Of a stretch of DNA of 64,000 nucleotides, positions 15,808-24,672 are shown in pieces (the first letter of the stretch is position 1; every line of letters starts with the position of its first letter). This DNA is from DATKQJ01 sp035534295 (GTDB lineage: Bacteria; Chloroflexota; Dormibacteria; Dormibacterales; Dormibacteraceae): positions 53,451-117,450 of the forward strand of contig DATLSE010000009.1 of the NCBI GenBank assembly GCA_035534295.1, given 5' to 3'. Made by a program: the position numbers and the translations under genes. The notes beneath the pieces are model-generated. The model searched no databases and was not told where the DNA came from. It saw only the letters and a program-made list of their open reading frames with translations.

Positions 15808-16499
15808 ACTCGCGCCTCCACCGGGGCACGCTGGGGCCCGTCGCTGACGATGACCCCGTCGCGGAGCCGCACCACCCGGCGCGCGAAACGCGCGATCTCG
15901 TCCTCGTGGGTGATGAGCACGATCGTGCGCCCGGCTCGGTTCAAGGCCGAGATCAACTCGATGATCTCAAGGCTCGACTCCGAGTCCAGGTTGCCGGTGG
16001 GTTCGTCGGCGAGCATGATCGCCGGCTCGGTCACCAGCGCCCGGGCCACCGCGACGCGCTGTTGCTGGCCGCCGGAAAGCTCGCTCGGCTGGTGTTGGGC
16101 GCGGTCGCTCAGACCCACCGCCTGGAGCGCGGCCAGCGCTCGCTCCCGTCGGTTCTCGGTGTCCCCGGCATAGATCAACGGCATCTCCACGTTGTGGAGT
16201 GCGCTCGAGCGCGGAATCAGGTTGAAGGATTGGAAGACAAATCCGATCTTGCGATTGCGAATCAGCGCCAGCTGGTCGTCGCTCAAGTTGGCGACGTCGA
16301 TTCCGTCGAGCGCGTAGCTCCCGCTGCTGGGCACGTCCAGGCAGCCGATGATGTTCATCAGAGTCGACTTGCCCGAGCCCGACGCGCCCATGATGGCAAC
16401 GAACTCGCCGGCCTCGATGTTGAGGTCGACCCGCTTCAACGCATGCACCTCGAGCGACCCCATGCGGTAGGTCTTGGTGACCCCCGCGATCTCGATCAT
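15804..16499 (-). CDS. MacB/LolD-type ABC transporter ATPase
   Basis: 231-residue nucleotide-binding subunit. Walker A GASGSGKSTLMN, Q-loop FVFQSFNLIP, signature LSGGQQQRVAVARAL, Walker B IMLADEPTGNLDS and the switch His in LITHEDEIARF are all intact. It powers the adjacent FtsX-type permease. Start overlaps the upstream adaptor gene (ATGA at 16496-16499). Confidence 0.95.
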   Translation of the reverse strand: MIEIAGVTKTYRMGSLEVHALKRVDLNIEAGEFVAIMGASGSGKSTLMNIIGCLDVPSSGSYALDGIDVANLSDDQLALIRNRKIGFVFQSFNLIPRSSALHNVEMPLIYAGDTENRRERALAALQAVGLSDRAQHQPSELSGGQQQRVAVARALVTEPAIMLADEPTGNLDSESSLEIIELISALNRAGRTIVLITHEDEIARFARRVVRLRDGVIVSDGPQRAPVEARV

Positions 16500-18064
16500 C
16501 CGCCGGCCCCTGCGGCCCCACCGCCGAACCGGCCGCCGCCCAGACCACCCAGACCGGCGCCGCGAGTCGCGGCTGACCCGGCCGTCCCGGCCGTCCTGAG
16601 GGTCACCGTGGGCAGCACCAAGCGGGCGCCGTTGCTGATCCCGGAGGCGATCTGTGTGGTCGTGTCGCCCACTGCTCCGAGCACCACCCGCGTTCGAGTC
16701 TGGGTCTTCCCGTTGGCGCTGAGAACCGTCACGAAGGAGGCCGAACCAATGGTTGTGATGGCCGAATTGGGCACCACCAGCACGTCCGGCGTGTTGATCA
16801 CGGTCACCGACACGTTGCTCGTCATGCCGTCACGCAGGCGCGGATCGGTTCCGGTCAGATTGACCGTCACGTTGTAGTTGACGACGTTGGAGGTGACCGT
16901 GGAGACCGGAGCGACGGAGGCCACCTGGCCCGGCAGCGTCAGCCCGCTGACCGCGTCGAAGGTGACGCTCGTGGTCTGTCCCGGGCTCACCTTGGCGGCG
17001 TCGGTCTCGGCGAATGGGGCGACGACCTGATACGAGGTCAGGTTCCCGATCACGAAGAGGCTGCTGGAGGCTGCCGCCGTCGCGGTCGCCGAGGCGGAGA
17101 CGGCGTGACCCGCGACCGCGTCCCCCACGCTGCCGTTCACCGCCAGGACGACGCCAGAGATGGGAGCGGTCAAGGTGGCCTCGGCGAGGTTGGTCTGGGC
17201 GGTCTGCAACGCCTGCTCGGCGTTCAGAATCCCGTTCTGCTGGGCCAGCGTCGAGTCCTGATTGACGCGCAGCTGGTCGCTCGTGACGCGCGCGGTGTCG
17301 GCGGTCACCTGGCTCTGGTCCCCCGTGATCCGGGCCTGGTCGGAGTTGACCGTGGCCAGGTCCATGTTCACCTGCACCTGAGCTCCCGTTAAGGGGGTTT
17401 GTGCGGCGAGAATGGCCGCGTCGTCGGCCACGCATTTGCTCGACGTGAAGTCGGTCATGCATCCGGCGGCGCGGGCCGCGGTGACCGCAGCCTGGTACTG
17501 AGCCTGATCCTGCTTCAGCGTAGCGGCGTCAGCGGCAAAGGCCGGATTCTCGTTGTACGCCGTCCAGTCCAGGTTGTACTGGTTCTGGTCGTTCTGGAGC
17601 TGGGTGCGAGCCGCCGACAGGGTGGACTGGTCGCTGGCCAGCGTCGATTCGTCGTTCTGGATCGAGGCCCCGCTCGCGGCCAGCTGCTGCTGGGCCAGGG
17701 CCACATTGTTCTGGGCCTGGGTCACGGCATCCTGGAGCTGAGTCGGATCGATCTTGGCCAGGACCTGGCCCTGGGAAATCGTGGCCCCGACCCCGGCGTC
17801 GACCTCGGTCAGCGTTCCCGCCACCGCGAAGTCGACGTCGGACTGCTGGGCCGGTGCCAGGTTGCCGGTGCCCGAGACGACCGAGCTCACCGTGCCCAGT
17901 TGAGCCGCGACGGTGGTTATGTTCGCCGCTTTGGGCGCGGTCGGGAAGACGATGTCCCGGCCGATGAAGAAGAGCATGAGCAGCGCGATCACGGCCAGCG
18001 CTCCGGGGAGCAGGCCCTGGCGAGGCGAGCGGCGCACTCCGAGCTGCGCCTCCAGTGTCGACAT
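16496..18064 (-). CDS. MacA/HlyD-like membrane-fusion protein with long coiled coil
   Basis: 522 residues. An N-terminal TM helix (about 24-43) anchors it; then a lipoyl-like half (VSSVVSGTGNLAPAQ and VAGTLTEVDAGVG), a very long Gln/Asp-rich hairpin (about residues 115-300, richer in NDQ and SDQ repeats than usual), the second lipoyl half, a beta barrel, and a Gly/Ala-rich tail. ATG at 18064 has a GGGGGGACG ribosome site; an upstream extension of 24 codons looks non-coding. In a single-membrane cell such a protein would span the wall and gate release from the MacB-like pump. Confidence 0.82.
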   Translation of the reverse strand: MSTLEAQLGVRRSPRQGLLPGALAVIALLMLFFIGRDIVFPTAPKAANITTVAAQLGTVSSVVSGTGNLAPAQQSDVDFAVAGTLTEVDAGVGATISQGQVLAKIDPTQLQDAVTQAQNNVALAQQQLAASGASIQNDESTLASDQSTLSAARTQLQNDQNQYNLDWTAYNENPAFAADAATLKQDQAQYQAAVTAARAAGCMTDFTSSKCVADDAAILAAQTPLTGAQVQVNMDLATVNSDQARITGDQSQVTADTARVTSDQLRVNQDSTLAQQNGILNAEQALQTAQTNLAEATLTAPISGVVLAVNGSVGDAVAGHAVSASATATAAASSSLFVIGNLTSYQVVAPFAETDAAKVSPGQTTSVTFDAVSGLTLPGQVASVAPVSTVTSNVVNYNVTVNLTGTDPRLRDGMTSNVSVTVINTPDVLVVPNSAITTIGSASFVTVLSANGKTQTRTRVVLGAVGDTTTQIASGISNGARLVLPTVTLRTAGTAGSAATRGAGLGGLGGGRFGGGAAGAGG

Positions 18065-18183
18065 TAATTCGTCCCCCCAAACGTTCCAACGAGGTCTGAT
18101 CCGATCCGCAAGGCAACCCGCCCCCAGCGGGTCCATATGGGTATGGATCGATTAAGAATCACCAGCGCTCGCCAGTTGTAAAG

Positions 18184-18207
18184 CCGGCATCAACGATTCG
18201 TTGCCGG
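18184..18207 (-). terminator. Hairpin after ccdA
   Basis: Inverted repeat CCGGC ... GCCGG with inner AACG/CGTT pairing, 8 nt past the ccdA stop, followed on the minus strand by CTTTAC. A weak factor-independent terminator at best. Confidence 0.35.
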
Positions 18208-18214
18208 ACGCCTC

Positions 18215-18922
18215 TCAGATTGGAGGCCAGTGGGAGCGCGCATAGAGTTCGGTGGCCGGCGCCAGCAGCGAGTTCAGGCTTCCGCTCAAGACCAGAATCC
18301 CCATCGCGATGAGGAGCAGGCCACCGACCGCGTTGAGGACTTGGGCTCGGGCCGAGACCCAGCGCGCAGCGCCGGTGAAGCGATCGAGGAATATCGCCGC
18401 CCCGAGGAATGGAATTCCCAGACCCAGGGAGTAAAGGAGGAGCAGGAGCACCCCGCCCTGCAGGGTGGCGCGGCTGGCGGCCAGGGTCAGGATCGATCCC
18501 AGCATGGGTCCGATGCAGGGCGTCCATCCGAGCGCAAACGCGACCCCCAGAAGGAGCGAACCACGGGGTCCGGGCCGGACCCGAGCCAGGAGCGGCCGCG
18601 CCTCGCGCTCCGTCCAGGAGAAGCGGACCAAGCCCAGCACGATCACCCCGAAGGTGATGATCACGATCCCGGCCAGCCGGGTCAGGAGCAGTTTGTGGGC
18701 GAAGATCAGGCTGCCCAACTCCGAGGCCGCCGCTCCCAGAGCGGTGAACACGAGCGCGAATCCGATCACGAAGAGGGCCGCCGACCCCGCGGTTCGGCCG
18801 CGGCTGCTGCGCACGCCCGACATGTAGCCCAGATACCCGGGGACCAGGGGCAGGGTGCAGGGGGAGGTGAAGGAGAGCAGCCCGGCGAGCACGGCCAGCC
18901 CGGGCATGATGAGGGGCGCCAA
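18215..18922 (-). CDS. ccdA: CcdA/DsbD-like thiol-redox membrane protein
   Basis: 235 residues, six predicted TM helices. The two redox cysteines sit in the family motifs SFTSPCTLPLVPGYL and LGWTPCIGPML. CcdA carries reducing equivalents across the membrane for cytochrome c maturation or extracytoplasmic thiol repair. No thioredoxin-like partner, resB or resC is adjacent, so the downstream partner must be elsewhere. Confidence 0.88.
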   Translation of the reverse strand: MAPLIMPGLAVLAGLLSFTSPCTLPLVPGYLGYMSGVRSSRGRTAGSAALFVIGFALVFTALGAAASELGSLIFAHKLLLTRLAGIVIITFGVIVLGLVRFSWTEREARPLLARVRPGPRGSLLLGVAFALGWTPCIGPMLGSILTLAASRATLQGGVLLLLLYSLGLGIPFLGAAIFLDRFTGAARWVSARAQVLNAVGGLLLIAMGILVLSGSLNSLLAPATELYARSHWPPI

Positions 18923-19008
18923 CAGCGATCAGACTAGCGCGCCCGGCGTCCCTGCTCCATCCCGCTCTGCGGGCTCTCCCTCCGCCGCGGGAGGGCCGGG
19001 CAAGGCCA

Positions 19009-19014
19009 TAGAAT
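19009..19014 (+). promoter_or_regulatory. -10 box for a leaderless hydrolase transcript
   Basis: TAGAAT followed by 7 nt and the ATG at 19022; no Shine-Dalgarno sequence. The same TAGAATCG string recurs 6 nt before the GNAT gene at 43268. Confidence 0.5.
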
Positions 19015-19021
19015 CGCTGCC

Positions 19022-20320
19022 ATGCCCCGCACTCACAGCCGCGGCTTCGTGGAGCGGGCCGGAGTGCGCCTGCACTACCGGGAATGGGAGGCGAAGGAGT
19101 CCACCGCGCCACCTCTGTTCTGGCTCCATGGGCTGTCCTCCAACGCCCTGTTCTGGGAGCGGCTGGCGCAACGCCTGCCCCACCGCCGGATCGTGGCCCT
19201 GGATCAGCGCAGCCATGGGTTGTCCGACCGACCCGATGAGGGCAACGAGCCGGCCGAGCTGGTGGCGGACGCCGCCCACGTGATCGATCAGCTGGGATTG
19301 GGCCGGCCGCTTGTCGCCGGGCACTCCTGGGGGGCGAGCATCGCGCTTGAGCTGGCCGCCACCCACCCCGAACTGGCCTGCGGCCTGTTCTTCATCGATG
19401 GACCCGCGCTGCCCATGAGCCAGTTCATGAGCTGGGATGACGTGGCTGTGCGCATGCAACCACCCTTTCCCGTCTTCGCCGACCTGCTGGAGGCCAATCT
19501 GCATCAGAAGGGCTACCTGGACTCGGCCTGGGACGAGGACCTGGAGCGATTCGTGGAGGCCGGCATGCGTCCGGTGGAGGGCGGGTACGCCTCCACCCTG
19601 ACCTCGCCGGTCCGGCTTCAGATGCTCAAGGGCATGTTCACCTATCAGCCCCAGCTGCTCTGGGGCAAGGTTGAGGGTCCGCTCTGGGTCGCGCACGCGC
19701 TCCAGCGGCCCGGGGTGCCGGCGGCGGCCGAGGAGGCTCGGCGGAGGGCGAGCGAGGAGCTGACCCGGGTCCGCCCCGACGCCCGGGTGATCTGGTACGA
19801 CGCCCGTCACGACATCCCGCTCATCCTGCCTGAGCTCATGGCTCTGGACGTGGAGAGACTGGCCGTCTGTGCCTCCTGGCGCGAGCTGGCCGCCCGCACG
19901 GCCGCGGTCGGAGGGGACCTCGATCGCCCCGTCCCCGGAGATGCTCCGGGCTGGTCGGCGCACGATCTCCTGGCCCACCTGGTGAGCACCCAGGTGGCGA
20001 TGGTCCAGATCACCCGGAGCGCCGGCGCCGAGCCCAGGGCCGCCTCCGCGCCCTTCGATCCCGACCGCTGGAACGCGGGCCAGGTGGCGCGCCGGCGCGA
20101 GCGCACCGGGGACGAGCTCAAACAGGAGTTGGTGGCGGCCGAGCTCGACCTGGAGCAGGCCCTGGCGGAGGCGGATCTGAACGCCCCGGTCAACGCGGGG
20201 ACTCAGGTCGGAACCCCGCTGGGAGAGGCTCATCAAGCGATGCTGCAGCACCAGCGCGATCATCTTGCTGATCTCGTGGCCGCAGTGGCACCGGGGCCAG
20301 GGCCGGAGCAGCTGTCATAA
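19022..20320 (+). CDS. Alpha/beta hydrolase fused to a DinB-like domain
   Basis: 432 residues in two parts. Residues 1-275 form an alpha/beta hydrolase: oxyanion-hole FWLHGLSSN, nucleophile elbow AGHSWGAS (Ser102) and a probable catalytic His263 in ARHDIP. Residues 284-425 look like a DinB/maleylpyruvate-isomerase N-terminal four-helix bundle: a WRELAAR start, WSAHDLLAHL with possible metal ligands His314 and His319, and a final QHQRDH. DinB-like proteins are often metal-dependent thiol S-transferases using mycothiol or bacillithiol. The fusion suggests an ester substrate handled with a thiol step, but that is conjecture. The single uninterrupted frame argues against a sequencing fusion. Confidence 0.75.
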   Translation: MPRTHSRGFVERAGVRLHYREWEAKESTAPPLFWLHGLSSNALFWERLAQRLPHRRIVALDQRSHGLSDRPDEGNEPAELVADAAHVIDQLGLGRPLVAGHSWGASIALELAATHPELACGLFFIDGPALPMSQFMSWDDVAVRMQPPFPVFADLLEANLHQKGYLDSAWDEDLERFVEAGMRPVEGGYASTLTSPVRLQMLKGMFTYQPQLLWGKVEGPLWVAHALQRPGVPAAAEEARRRASEELTRVRPDARVIWYDARHDIPLILPELMALDVERLAVCASWRELAARTAAVGGDLDRPVPGDAPGWSAHDLLAHLVSTQVAMVQITRSAGAEPRAASAPFDPDRWNAGQVARRRERTGDELKQELVAAELDLEQALAEADLNAPVNAGTQVGTPLGEAHQAMLQHQRDHLADLVAAVAPGPGPEQLS

Positions 20321-20348
20321 ACTCCGCCCCCGCGGCGCTTGACTTGCA

Positions 20349-21257
20349 GTGACCTCCACCGCGCTGGCGCTGCGAGCCCTGACCAAGGACTACGGTCAGC
20401 GCCGGGCCGTCGATCATCTCGACCTCGAGGTCGCTTCGGGCGAGGTGTTCGGATTTCTTGGGCCCAATGGCGCGGGCAAGACCACCACCATTCGCATGTG
20501 TCTGGGTCTGATCAACCCCACGGCCGGGCGAATCGAGGTCCTGGGCATGGACGTACTCAGCCAGCGAAGCCGCGTTCTGCCCCGGGTGGGTGCGCTGGTC
20601 GAATCCCCCGCCCTCCACCCCTATCTGTCGGGGCGCGAGAACCTGCGCGTCAGCGGACTGGCCCTGGGCGGAGTTTCCTCCAGCCGCCTGGATCAGGTCC
20701 TGGAGATGGTCGGCCTTAGCGGGCGCGATCGGGATCGGGTCTCGGGCTACTCACTGGGCATGAAGCAGCGTCTGGGCCTGGGCGTCGCGCTGCTCCACGA
20801 TCCCGACCTGCTCATCCTCGACGAGCCGGCCAACGGCCTGGATCCCGCCGGCATCCGCGAGATGCGCGAGATGCTCCTGGGCCTGGCCGCAGCGGGCAAG
20901 ACCGTATTCGTGTCCAGCCACGTCCTGGCCGAGGTCCAGCAGACGTGCAGCCGGGTGGCGATCATCCATCGTGGGCGGCTGGTGCGCGAGGCGGCGATGA
21001 GCGAGCTCGTCACCGAGCACGGCGAGTTCGAGGTCAAGGTCGACAACCCCGACCAGGTCCTGGCGCTGATCCAGGCCCAGACCTGGGGCCGTGAGGCGCG
21101 CCTGCAAGATGGTCTTCTGATCACTCCCGCCCCCTCCGGTCGAGGTCGCGAGCTGATCCGCTTCCTGGTCGATTCCGGCGTCTACCCGGATCAGGTGGCG
21201 CCGAGGCAGCGCGACCTCGAGGACATCTTCCTAACCCTGACCGGCGGCCAGGAATGA
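20349..21257 (+). CDS. ABC-2 type exporter ATPase
   Basis: 302-residue ATPase of the BcrA/NatA class. Walker A GPNGAGKTTTIRM, signature YSLGMKQRLGLGV (LSGGQ replaced by SLGMK, common in this class), Walker B LLILDEPANGLDP, and His in VSSHVLAEVQ. The C-terminal 80 residues are the class-typical regulatory tail. It starts with GTG and is followed 7 nt later by its permease. Closely resembles the ATPase at 54494-55465. Confidence 0.92.
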   Translation: MTSTALALRALTKDYGQRRAVDHLDLEVASGEVFGFLGPNGAGKTTTIRMCLGLINPTAGRIEVLGMDVLSQRSRVLPRVGALVESPALHPYLSGRENLRVSGLALGGVSSSRLDQVLEMVGLSGRDRDRVSGYSLGMKQRLGLGVALLHDPDLLILDEPANGLDPAGIREMREMLLGLAAAGKTVFVSSHVLAEVQQTCSRVAIIHRGRLVREAAMSELVTEHGEFEVKVDNPDQVLALIQAQTWGREARLQDGLLITPAPSGRGRELIRFLVDSGVYPDQVAPRQRDLEDIFLTLTGGQE

Positions 21258-21264
21258 GCCGGCC

Positions 21265-22140
21265 ATGACCTCCAACCTGCGGCCCAGCTTCATCGGCCTG
21301 GTGCGCGCCGAGGTGCGCAAGATCGTCCTCCAGCGCACCACCTGGCTCATCCTCGGCGCCGCCCTACTCGTCTTCGCCGTGGTTGCATTGGGGCTCTCCT
21401 CGGCCTCCAGTTTCCGGCATCAGCTCGCACTCGATCCGACCTCGTGGTTCGAGCAGATGGTGGAGATCCTGTACTTGACGTACGCCACCGGCGCGGGCAT
21501 CTTCCTGCTCATCGTCGGCGCCCGAATGGTGTCCATGGAGTACGCCTCCGGCACCATCCGCATCGTGCTCGCGCGCGGCGTGGGGCGACTTCAGTTGCTC
21601 TCAGCCAAGCTCGTGGCCCTCGCCCTGATCGCTTTGGTCCTGCTCGCCGCCTTCACGCTCCTCGCCACCGCGTTCCTCCTCGCCCTGGTGCACACCTGGA
21701 CCGGCTCGCTGTCGACCCTGACCGCGCTTCCCGCGCTGGCGCGTGGGGAGGTCTGGGGAGTGCTCGAAGCGGCGAGCGTGAGCATGGCTGTCTGCATCCT
21801 GCTCGCGCTCGCGGCCGGGGTCGTGGGCCGGGCGCCCGGGTTTGCCCTGGGCTTTGCGCTGGGCCTTTTCCCGGCCGACAACTTCGGCACCATCATCCTC
21901 GCCCTGCTCGGTCGGGCCACGGGACAGACGGTCTGGCTCCAGATCTCCCAGTGGCTCTTGGGACCAAACCTCAACTACCTGCTCCACGTGCTTGAGCCCG
22001 GCATCCGGATTCGGATCGCGTTCGCCGCTCCCCTGGTAGCGGTCGACGCGCACCACGTGGCGGCGGTGATCACGGTCTGGGCACTCGCCCTTCTGGGCAC
22101 CGCGGTCTACCTGACCTGGCGCCGGGACGTGCTCGAGTAA
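21265..22140 (+). CDS. ABC-2 type exporter permease
   Basis: 291 residues with about six TM helices (first at 26-50, last at 262-285), GTIRIVLARGVGR as the cytoplasmic coupling region between TM2 and TM3, and no enzyme motifs. It forms the channel of the exporter whose ATPase is just upstream. The exported compound is unknown; drug or lipid export is usual. A strong hairpin follows the gene. Confidence 0.85.
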   Translation: MTSNLRPSFIGLVRAEVRKIVLQRTTWLILGAALLVFAVVALGLSSASSFRHQLALDPTSWFEQMVEILYLTYATGAGIFLLIVGARMVSMEYASGTIRIVLARGVGRLQLLSAKLVALALIALVLLAAFTLLATAFLLALVHTWTGSLSTLTALPALARGEVWGVLEAASVSMAVCILLALAAGVVGRAPGFALGFALGLFPADNFGTIILALLGRATGQTVWLQISQWLLGPNLNYLLHVLEPGIRIRIAFAAPLVAVDAHHVAAVITVWALALLGTAVYLTWRRDVLE

Positions 22141-22152
22141 AGCCCCCCAAGT

Positions 22153-22178
22153 CCTCCGGCCGCCGCCGCGGCCGGAGG
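22153..22178. terminator. Strong GC hairpin between convergent genes
   Basis: Perfect 11-bp stem, CCTCCGGCCGC and GCGGCCGGAGG, with a CGCC loop, 12 nt after the permease stop and before the leftward CsbD gene ends. No T-run on either side. Suited to bidirectional transcription termination. Confidence 0.6.
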
Positions 22179-22221
22179 CAAGCTCTGGCGCCGAACCAGG
22201 GGAGTAACGCGGCTCAGACGC

Positions 22222-22377
22222 TCAGGGCGTCCGGGCGTCGTCCTCGTGCGCTCGTCGCGAGACCTCGGTCTTGGCCTCGCCCAGGCGCTGGCGGGCCTTG
22301 CCCTTGGCCTCCTCCACCGGGTCCTGGGTCACCCGGCCCTTGGTCTCCTCCATCTTGCCCTGGACCTTGTCCTTCAT
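22222..22377 (-). CDS. CsbD-like small stress protein
   Basis: 51-residue charged protein beginning MKDKVQGKMEETKGRVTQD and continuing EEAKGKARQRLGEAK, which is the CsbD repeat pattern. The start has an excellent GGGAGGAG ribosome site 5 nt upstream. CsbD proteins are abundant, general-stress-induced and of unknown mechanism. No conserved cysteines. Confidence 0.75.
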   Translation of the reverse strand: MKDKVQGKMEETKGRVTQDPVEEAKGKARQRLGEAKTEVSRRAHEDDARTP

Positions 22378-22612
22378 CTCTGGCTCCTCCCGGCGCACCG
22401 GTTGTCACAGATCTGCCGACGGTCAAAGGTTGCGCGGGGTACAACCAAACGCTCTCCCACGAAGACTCGGGGGACGGGCGTCCGGAGTCTTGTCGCAGCG
22501 AACCCTATCAGGTCTAATGATAGCATCGCTATGAGGTTGTGCCAGTGGTGATGCTCTCGGCGGAACCTCCCACAGATCCCGATTCCAGCCCCCGGCAACG
22601 CGGACGGCAGGC

Positions 22613-23515
22613 TCAGGTGCGAGAGATGAGAAAGTCGGCGACCGCCTGCAGCGCCTCCGACCGGCAGCTCATGCTCTCAAGCCTGATGAATCCATGGATC
22701 ATGCCCGTCCAGCACTTCCAGGTGACATCGACCCCGGCCTGCTCCAGGCGCCGGGCGTAGACGTCTCCATCCTCTCGCAGGACGTCGCACTCAGCGCTGA
22801 AGACCAGGCTGGGGGGCAGGTGGCCGAGCTCGGGCGTGCGCAGCGGAGTGGCGAGGGGATCAGGCGGCTCGGGGCCGGCGTAATCGCTCCAGTAGCGCTC
22901 CATGTCGCGACGGGTGAGCCCGTAGCCGGACTCGAACTCGCGATAGGAGGAGGTCTTAAGGTTGCGATCCAGGACCGGGTAGATCAGCACCTGGGCGAGC
23001 AGATCGGGGGCCAGGGTGAGCGCGGCGCCGGCGGCCAGGTTGGCGCCGGCGGAGTCGCCACCGACGGCCACCCGCCGGCCCTGGGCGATCAGGCTTCGCG
23101 CGACCGCCACGCAATCATCCAGGCCAGCTGGAAAAGGGTGCTCAGGAGCCAGACGGTAGTCGACCGAGACGATCTCCCAACCGGAGCGGTTGGCGAGGAT
23201 GGTGAGCGGGGCGTGCATGGTCTCGAGGTCGCCGGTGACCCAGCCCCCGCCGTGGCAGTAGACCAGCACGGGCAGGTCGAGCTCGGGCCGCGGGCGATAG
23301 AGGCGAACGCCGACACCCGAGATGCTGTCGTCGCGCAGGTGGTGGACCTCTTCGGCCGCCCCGCCCGCGGCCAGACCGGCGCGGCTCTGCCGGCGTACCT
23401 CCTCTGCGCTCAGTTGCCAGAGCGGCGGTAGGCCAAGCTCAGCTGCCCGGTCCAACCAACGCCGCGCGTCGGGATCCAGGGTCACCTCAGGGCGCCTGCT
23501 CCGGCCCAGAGCCAA
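22613..23515 (-). CDS. Hormone-sensitive-lipase-family esterase
   Basis: 300-residue alpha/beta hydrolase of family IV. Oxyanion-hole motif CHGGGWVTGD, nucleophile GGDSAGANLA, Asp in SAECDVLREDG and His in TGMIHGFIRLE complete the triad; VDYRLAPEHPFPAG is also family-typical. It hydrolyses short-chain esters; the natural substrate is unknown. Lies 21 nt after glsB and may be read through from the fatty acid operon. Confidence 0.9.
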   Translation of the reverse strand: MALGRSRRPEVTLDPDARRWLDRAAELGLPPLWQLSAEEVRRQSRAGLAAGGAAEEVHHLRDDSISGVGVRLYRPRPELDLPVLVYCHGGGWVTGDLETMHAPLTILANRSGWEIVSVDYRLAPEHPFPAGLDDCVAVARSLIAQGRRVAVGGDSAGANLAAGAALTLAPDLLAQVLIYPVLDRNLKTSSYREFESGYGLTRRDMERYWSDYAGPEPPDPLATPLRTPELGHLPPSLVFSAECDVLREDGDVYARRLEQAGVDVTWKCWTGMIHGFIRLESMSCRSEALQAVADFLISRT

Positions 23516-23536
23516 TCCAAGCGCTGAATCCAGGCG

Positions 23537-23812
23537 CTAGCGCCGGCCGCCGCTCAGCGCCCTGACCAGGGCCAGGAGCAGGGTGGCACCGAGAACGGCG
23601 ACGAGCAGACTGCCGACGAAGCCGTAGGTGGCCGGTCGGGGCATGATCAGGCTCAAGAGGGTGCCGCCGATGAACGCGCCCAGCACCCCCACCACCAGAT
23701 CGGCCAGGCACCCCATGCCGCGCCCGCGCACGATCCGGCCCGAGATCGCACCGGCGAGGATCCCGATCAGTGCCCAGGCCAGAATGCTGCCTGGCTGGAG
23801 TAGGGCCGGCAC
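23537..23812 (-). CDS. GlsB/YeaQ/YmgE-family membrane protein
   Basis: 91 residues, three TM helices, with GILAGAISGRIVRGRGMG and DLVVGVLGAFIGG as in transglycosylase-associated proteins. These are small stress-induced membrane proteins of unknown mechanism; the enzyme-sounding name is historical. GTG at 23812 lies 2 nt after the accA stop. The open frame continuing upstream is accA in another frame. Confidence 0.8.
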   Translation of the reverse strand: MPALLQPGSILAWALIGILAGAISGRIVRGRGMGCLADLVVGVLGAFIGGTLLSLIMPRPATYGFVGSLLVAVLGATLLLALVRALSGGRR

Positions 23813-23814
23813 GG

Positions 23815-24672
23815 CTACAGCACCCGCCGAGGCTCGACCTTGGGGCCGAATTGTGGATGCGCTGAGACCAGCGAGTCGATGTAGCGGAAGCGTTCGTAGC
23901 GCTGCTCCAGGAGATCGTCCGGCGCCAGCTCGAGCAAGGGCTGGAGCTGGCGCCAGAGGGCCTCGTCCAGCGCCCGCGCCGCCGCGTCCGGGTCCAGATG
24001 GGCCCCTCCCTCCGGCTCCCAGACCACCTCCTCGATCAGCCCCATCGCAACCAGGTCGCGCGAGGTCAGCTGGAGTTGCTCTGCGGCCTCCACCTTGCGC
24101 GCGTTGTCGCGCCAGACGATCGAGGCCGCCGCCTCGGGCGCGGCGACCGAGTAGGTCGAGTTCTCGAGCATCAGCACCCGGTCGGCCACCGCCACTCCCA
24201 GCGCTCCGCCCGAACCGCCCTCTCCGATCACCACCGCCAGAACCGGGACCGGGATCTGGAACCATTCCATGATCGCGGTCCCGATCGCCGAGGCGATTCC
24301 CCTCTCCTCGGCCGCCGCGCCCGGAAAGGCCCCCGGAGTGTCCACCAGGGAGATCACCGGGAATCCGAATTTGGCCGCCAGACGCGCCATCCGCAGCGCC
24401 TTGCGGTACCCCTCAGGGTGCATCATCCCCCAGTTGCGCGACACCCGCTCGGCCAGGTTGCGACCCTTCTGGTGACCCATGAAGACCACGGTCCGACCCC
24501 TCCAGGTGCCCAGTCCGCCGACGAGCGCGGGGTCGTCTCCCCCGAGTCGGTCCCCGTGCAGCTCCACGAATTCGGAGCAGAGGCGGCCGATGTAGTCGGT
24601 TGCGTAGGGCCGATCGGGATGGCGCGCCCGCTCCACCACCTGCCAGACGCTAAGGCTGCCGCGCTGCGTCAT
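23815..24672 (-). CDS. accA: Acetyl-CoA carboxylase carboxyltransferase subunit alpha
   Basis: 285 residues. AccA with AccD transfers carboxyl from biotin to acetyl-CoA, giving malonyl-CoA. Landmarks: RPYATDYIG, FVELHGDRLGGDDPALVGGL, MGHQKGRN, GMMHPEGYRKALRM, DTPGAFPGAAAEERG and GEGGSGGALG. The start overlaps the accD stop (ATGA). Biotin carboxylase and biotin carrier genes (accC, accB) are not in the window. Confidence 0.95.
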   Translation of the reverse strand: MTQRGSLSVWQVVERARHPDRPYATDYIGRLCSEFVELHGDRLGGDDPALVGGLGTWRGRTVVFMGHQKGRNLAERVSRNWGMMHPEGYRKALRMARLAAKFGFPVISLVDTPGAFPGAAAEERGIASAIGTAIMEWFQIPVPVLAVVIGEGGSGGALGVAVADRVLMLENSTYSVAAPEAAASIVWRDNARKVEAAEQLQLTSRDLVAMGLIEEVVWEPEGGAHLDPDAAARALDEALWRQLQPLLELAPDDLLEQRYERFRYIDSLVSAHPQFGPKVEPRRVL

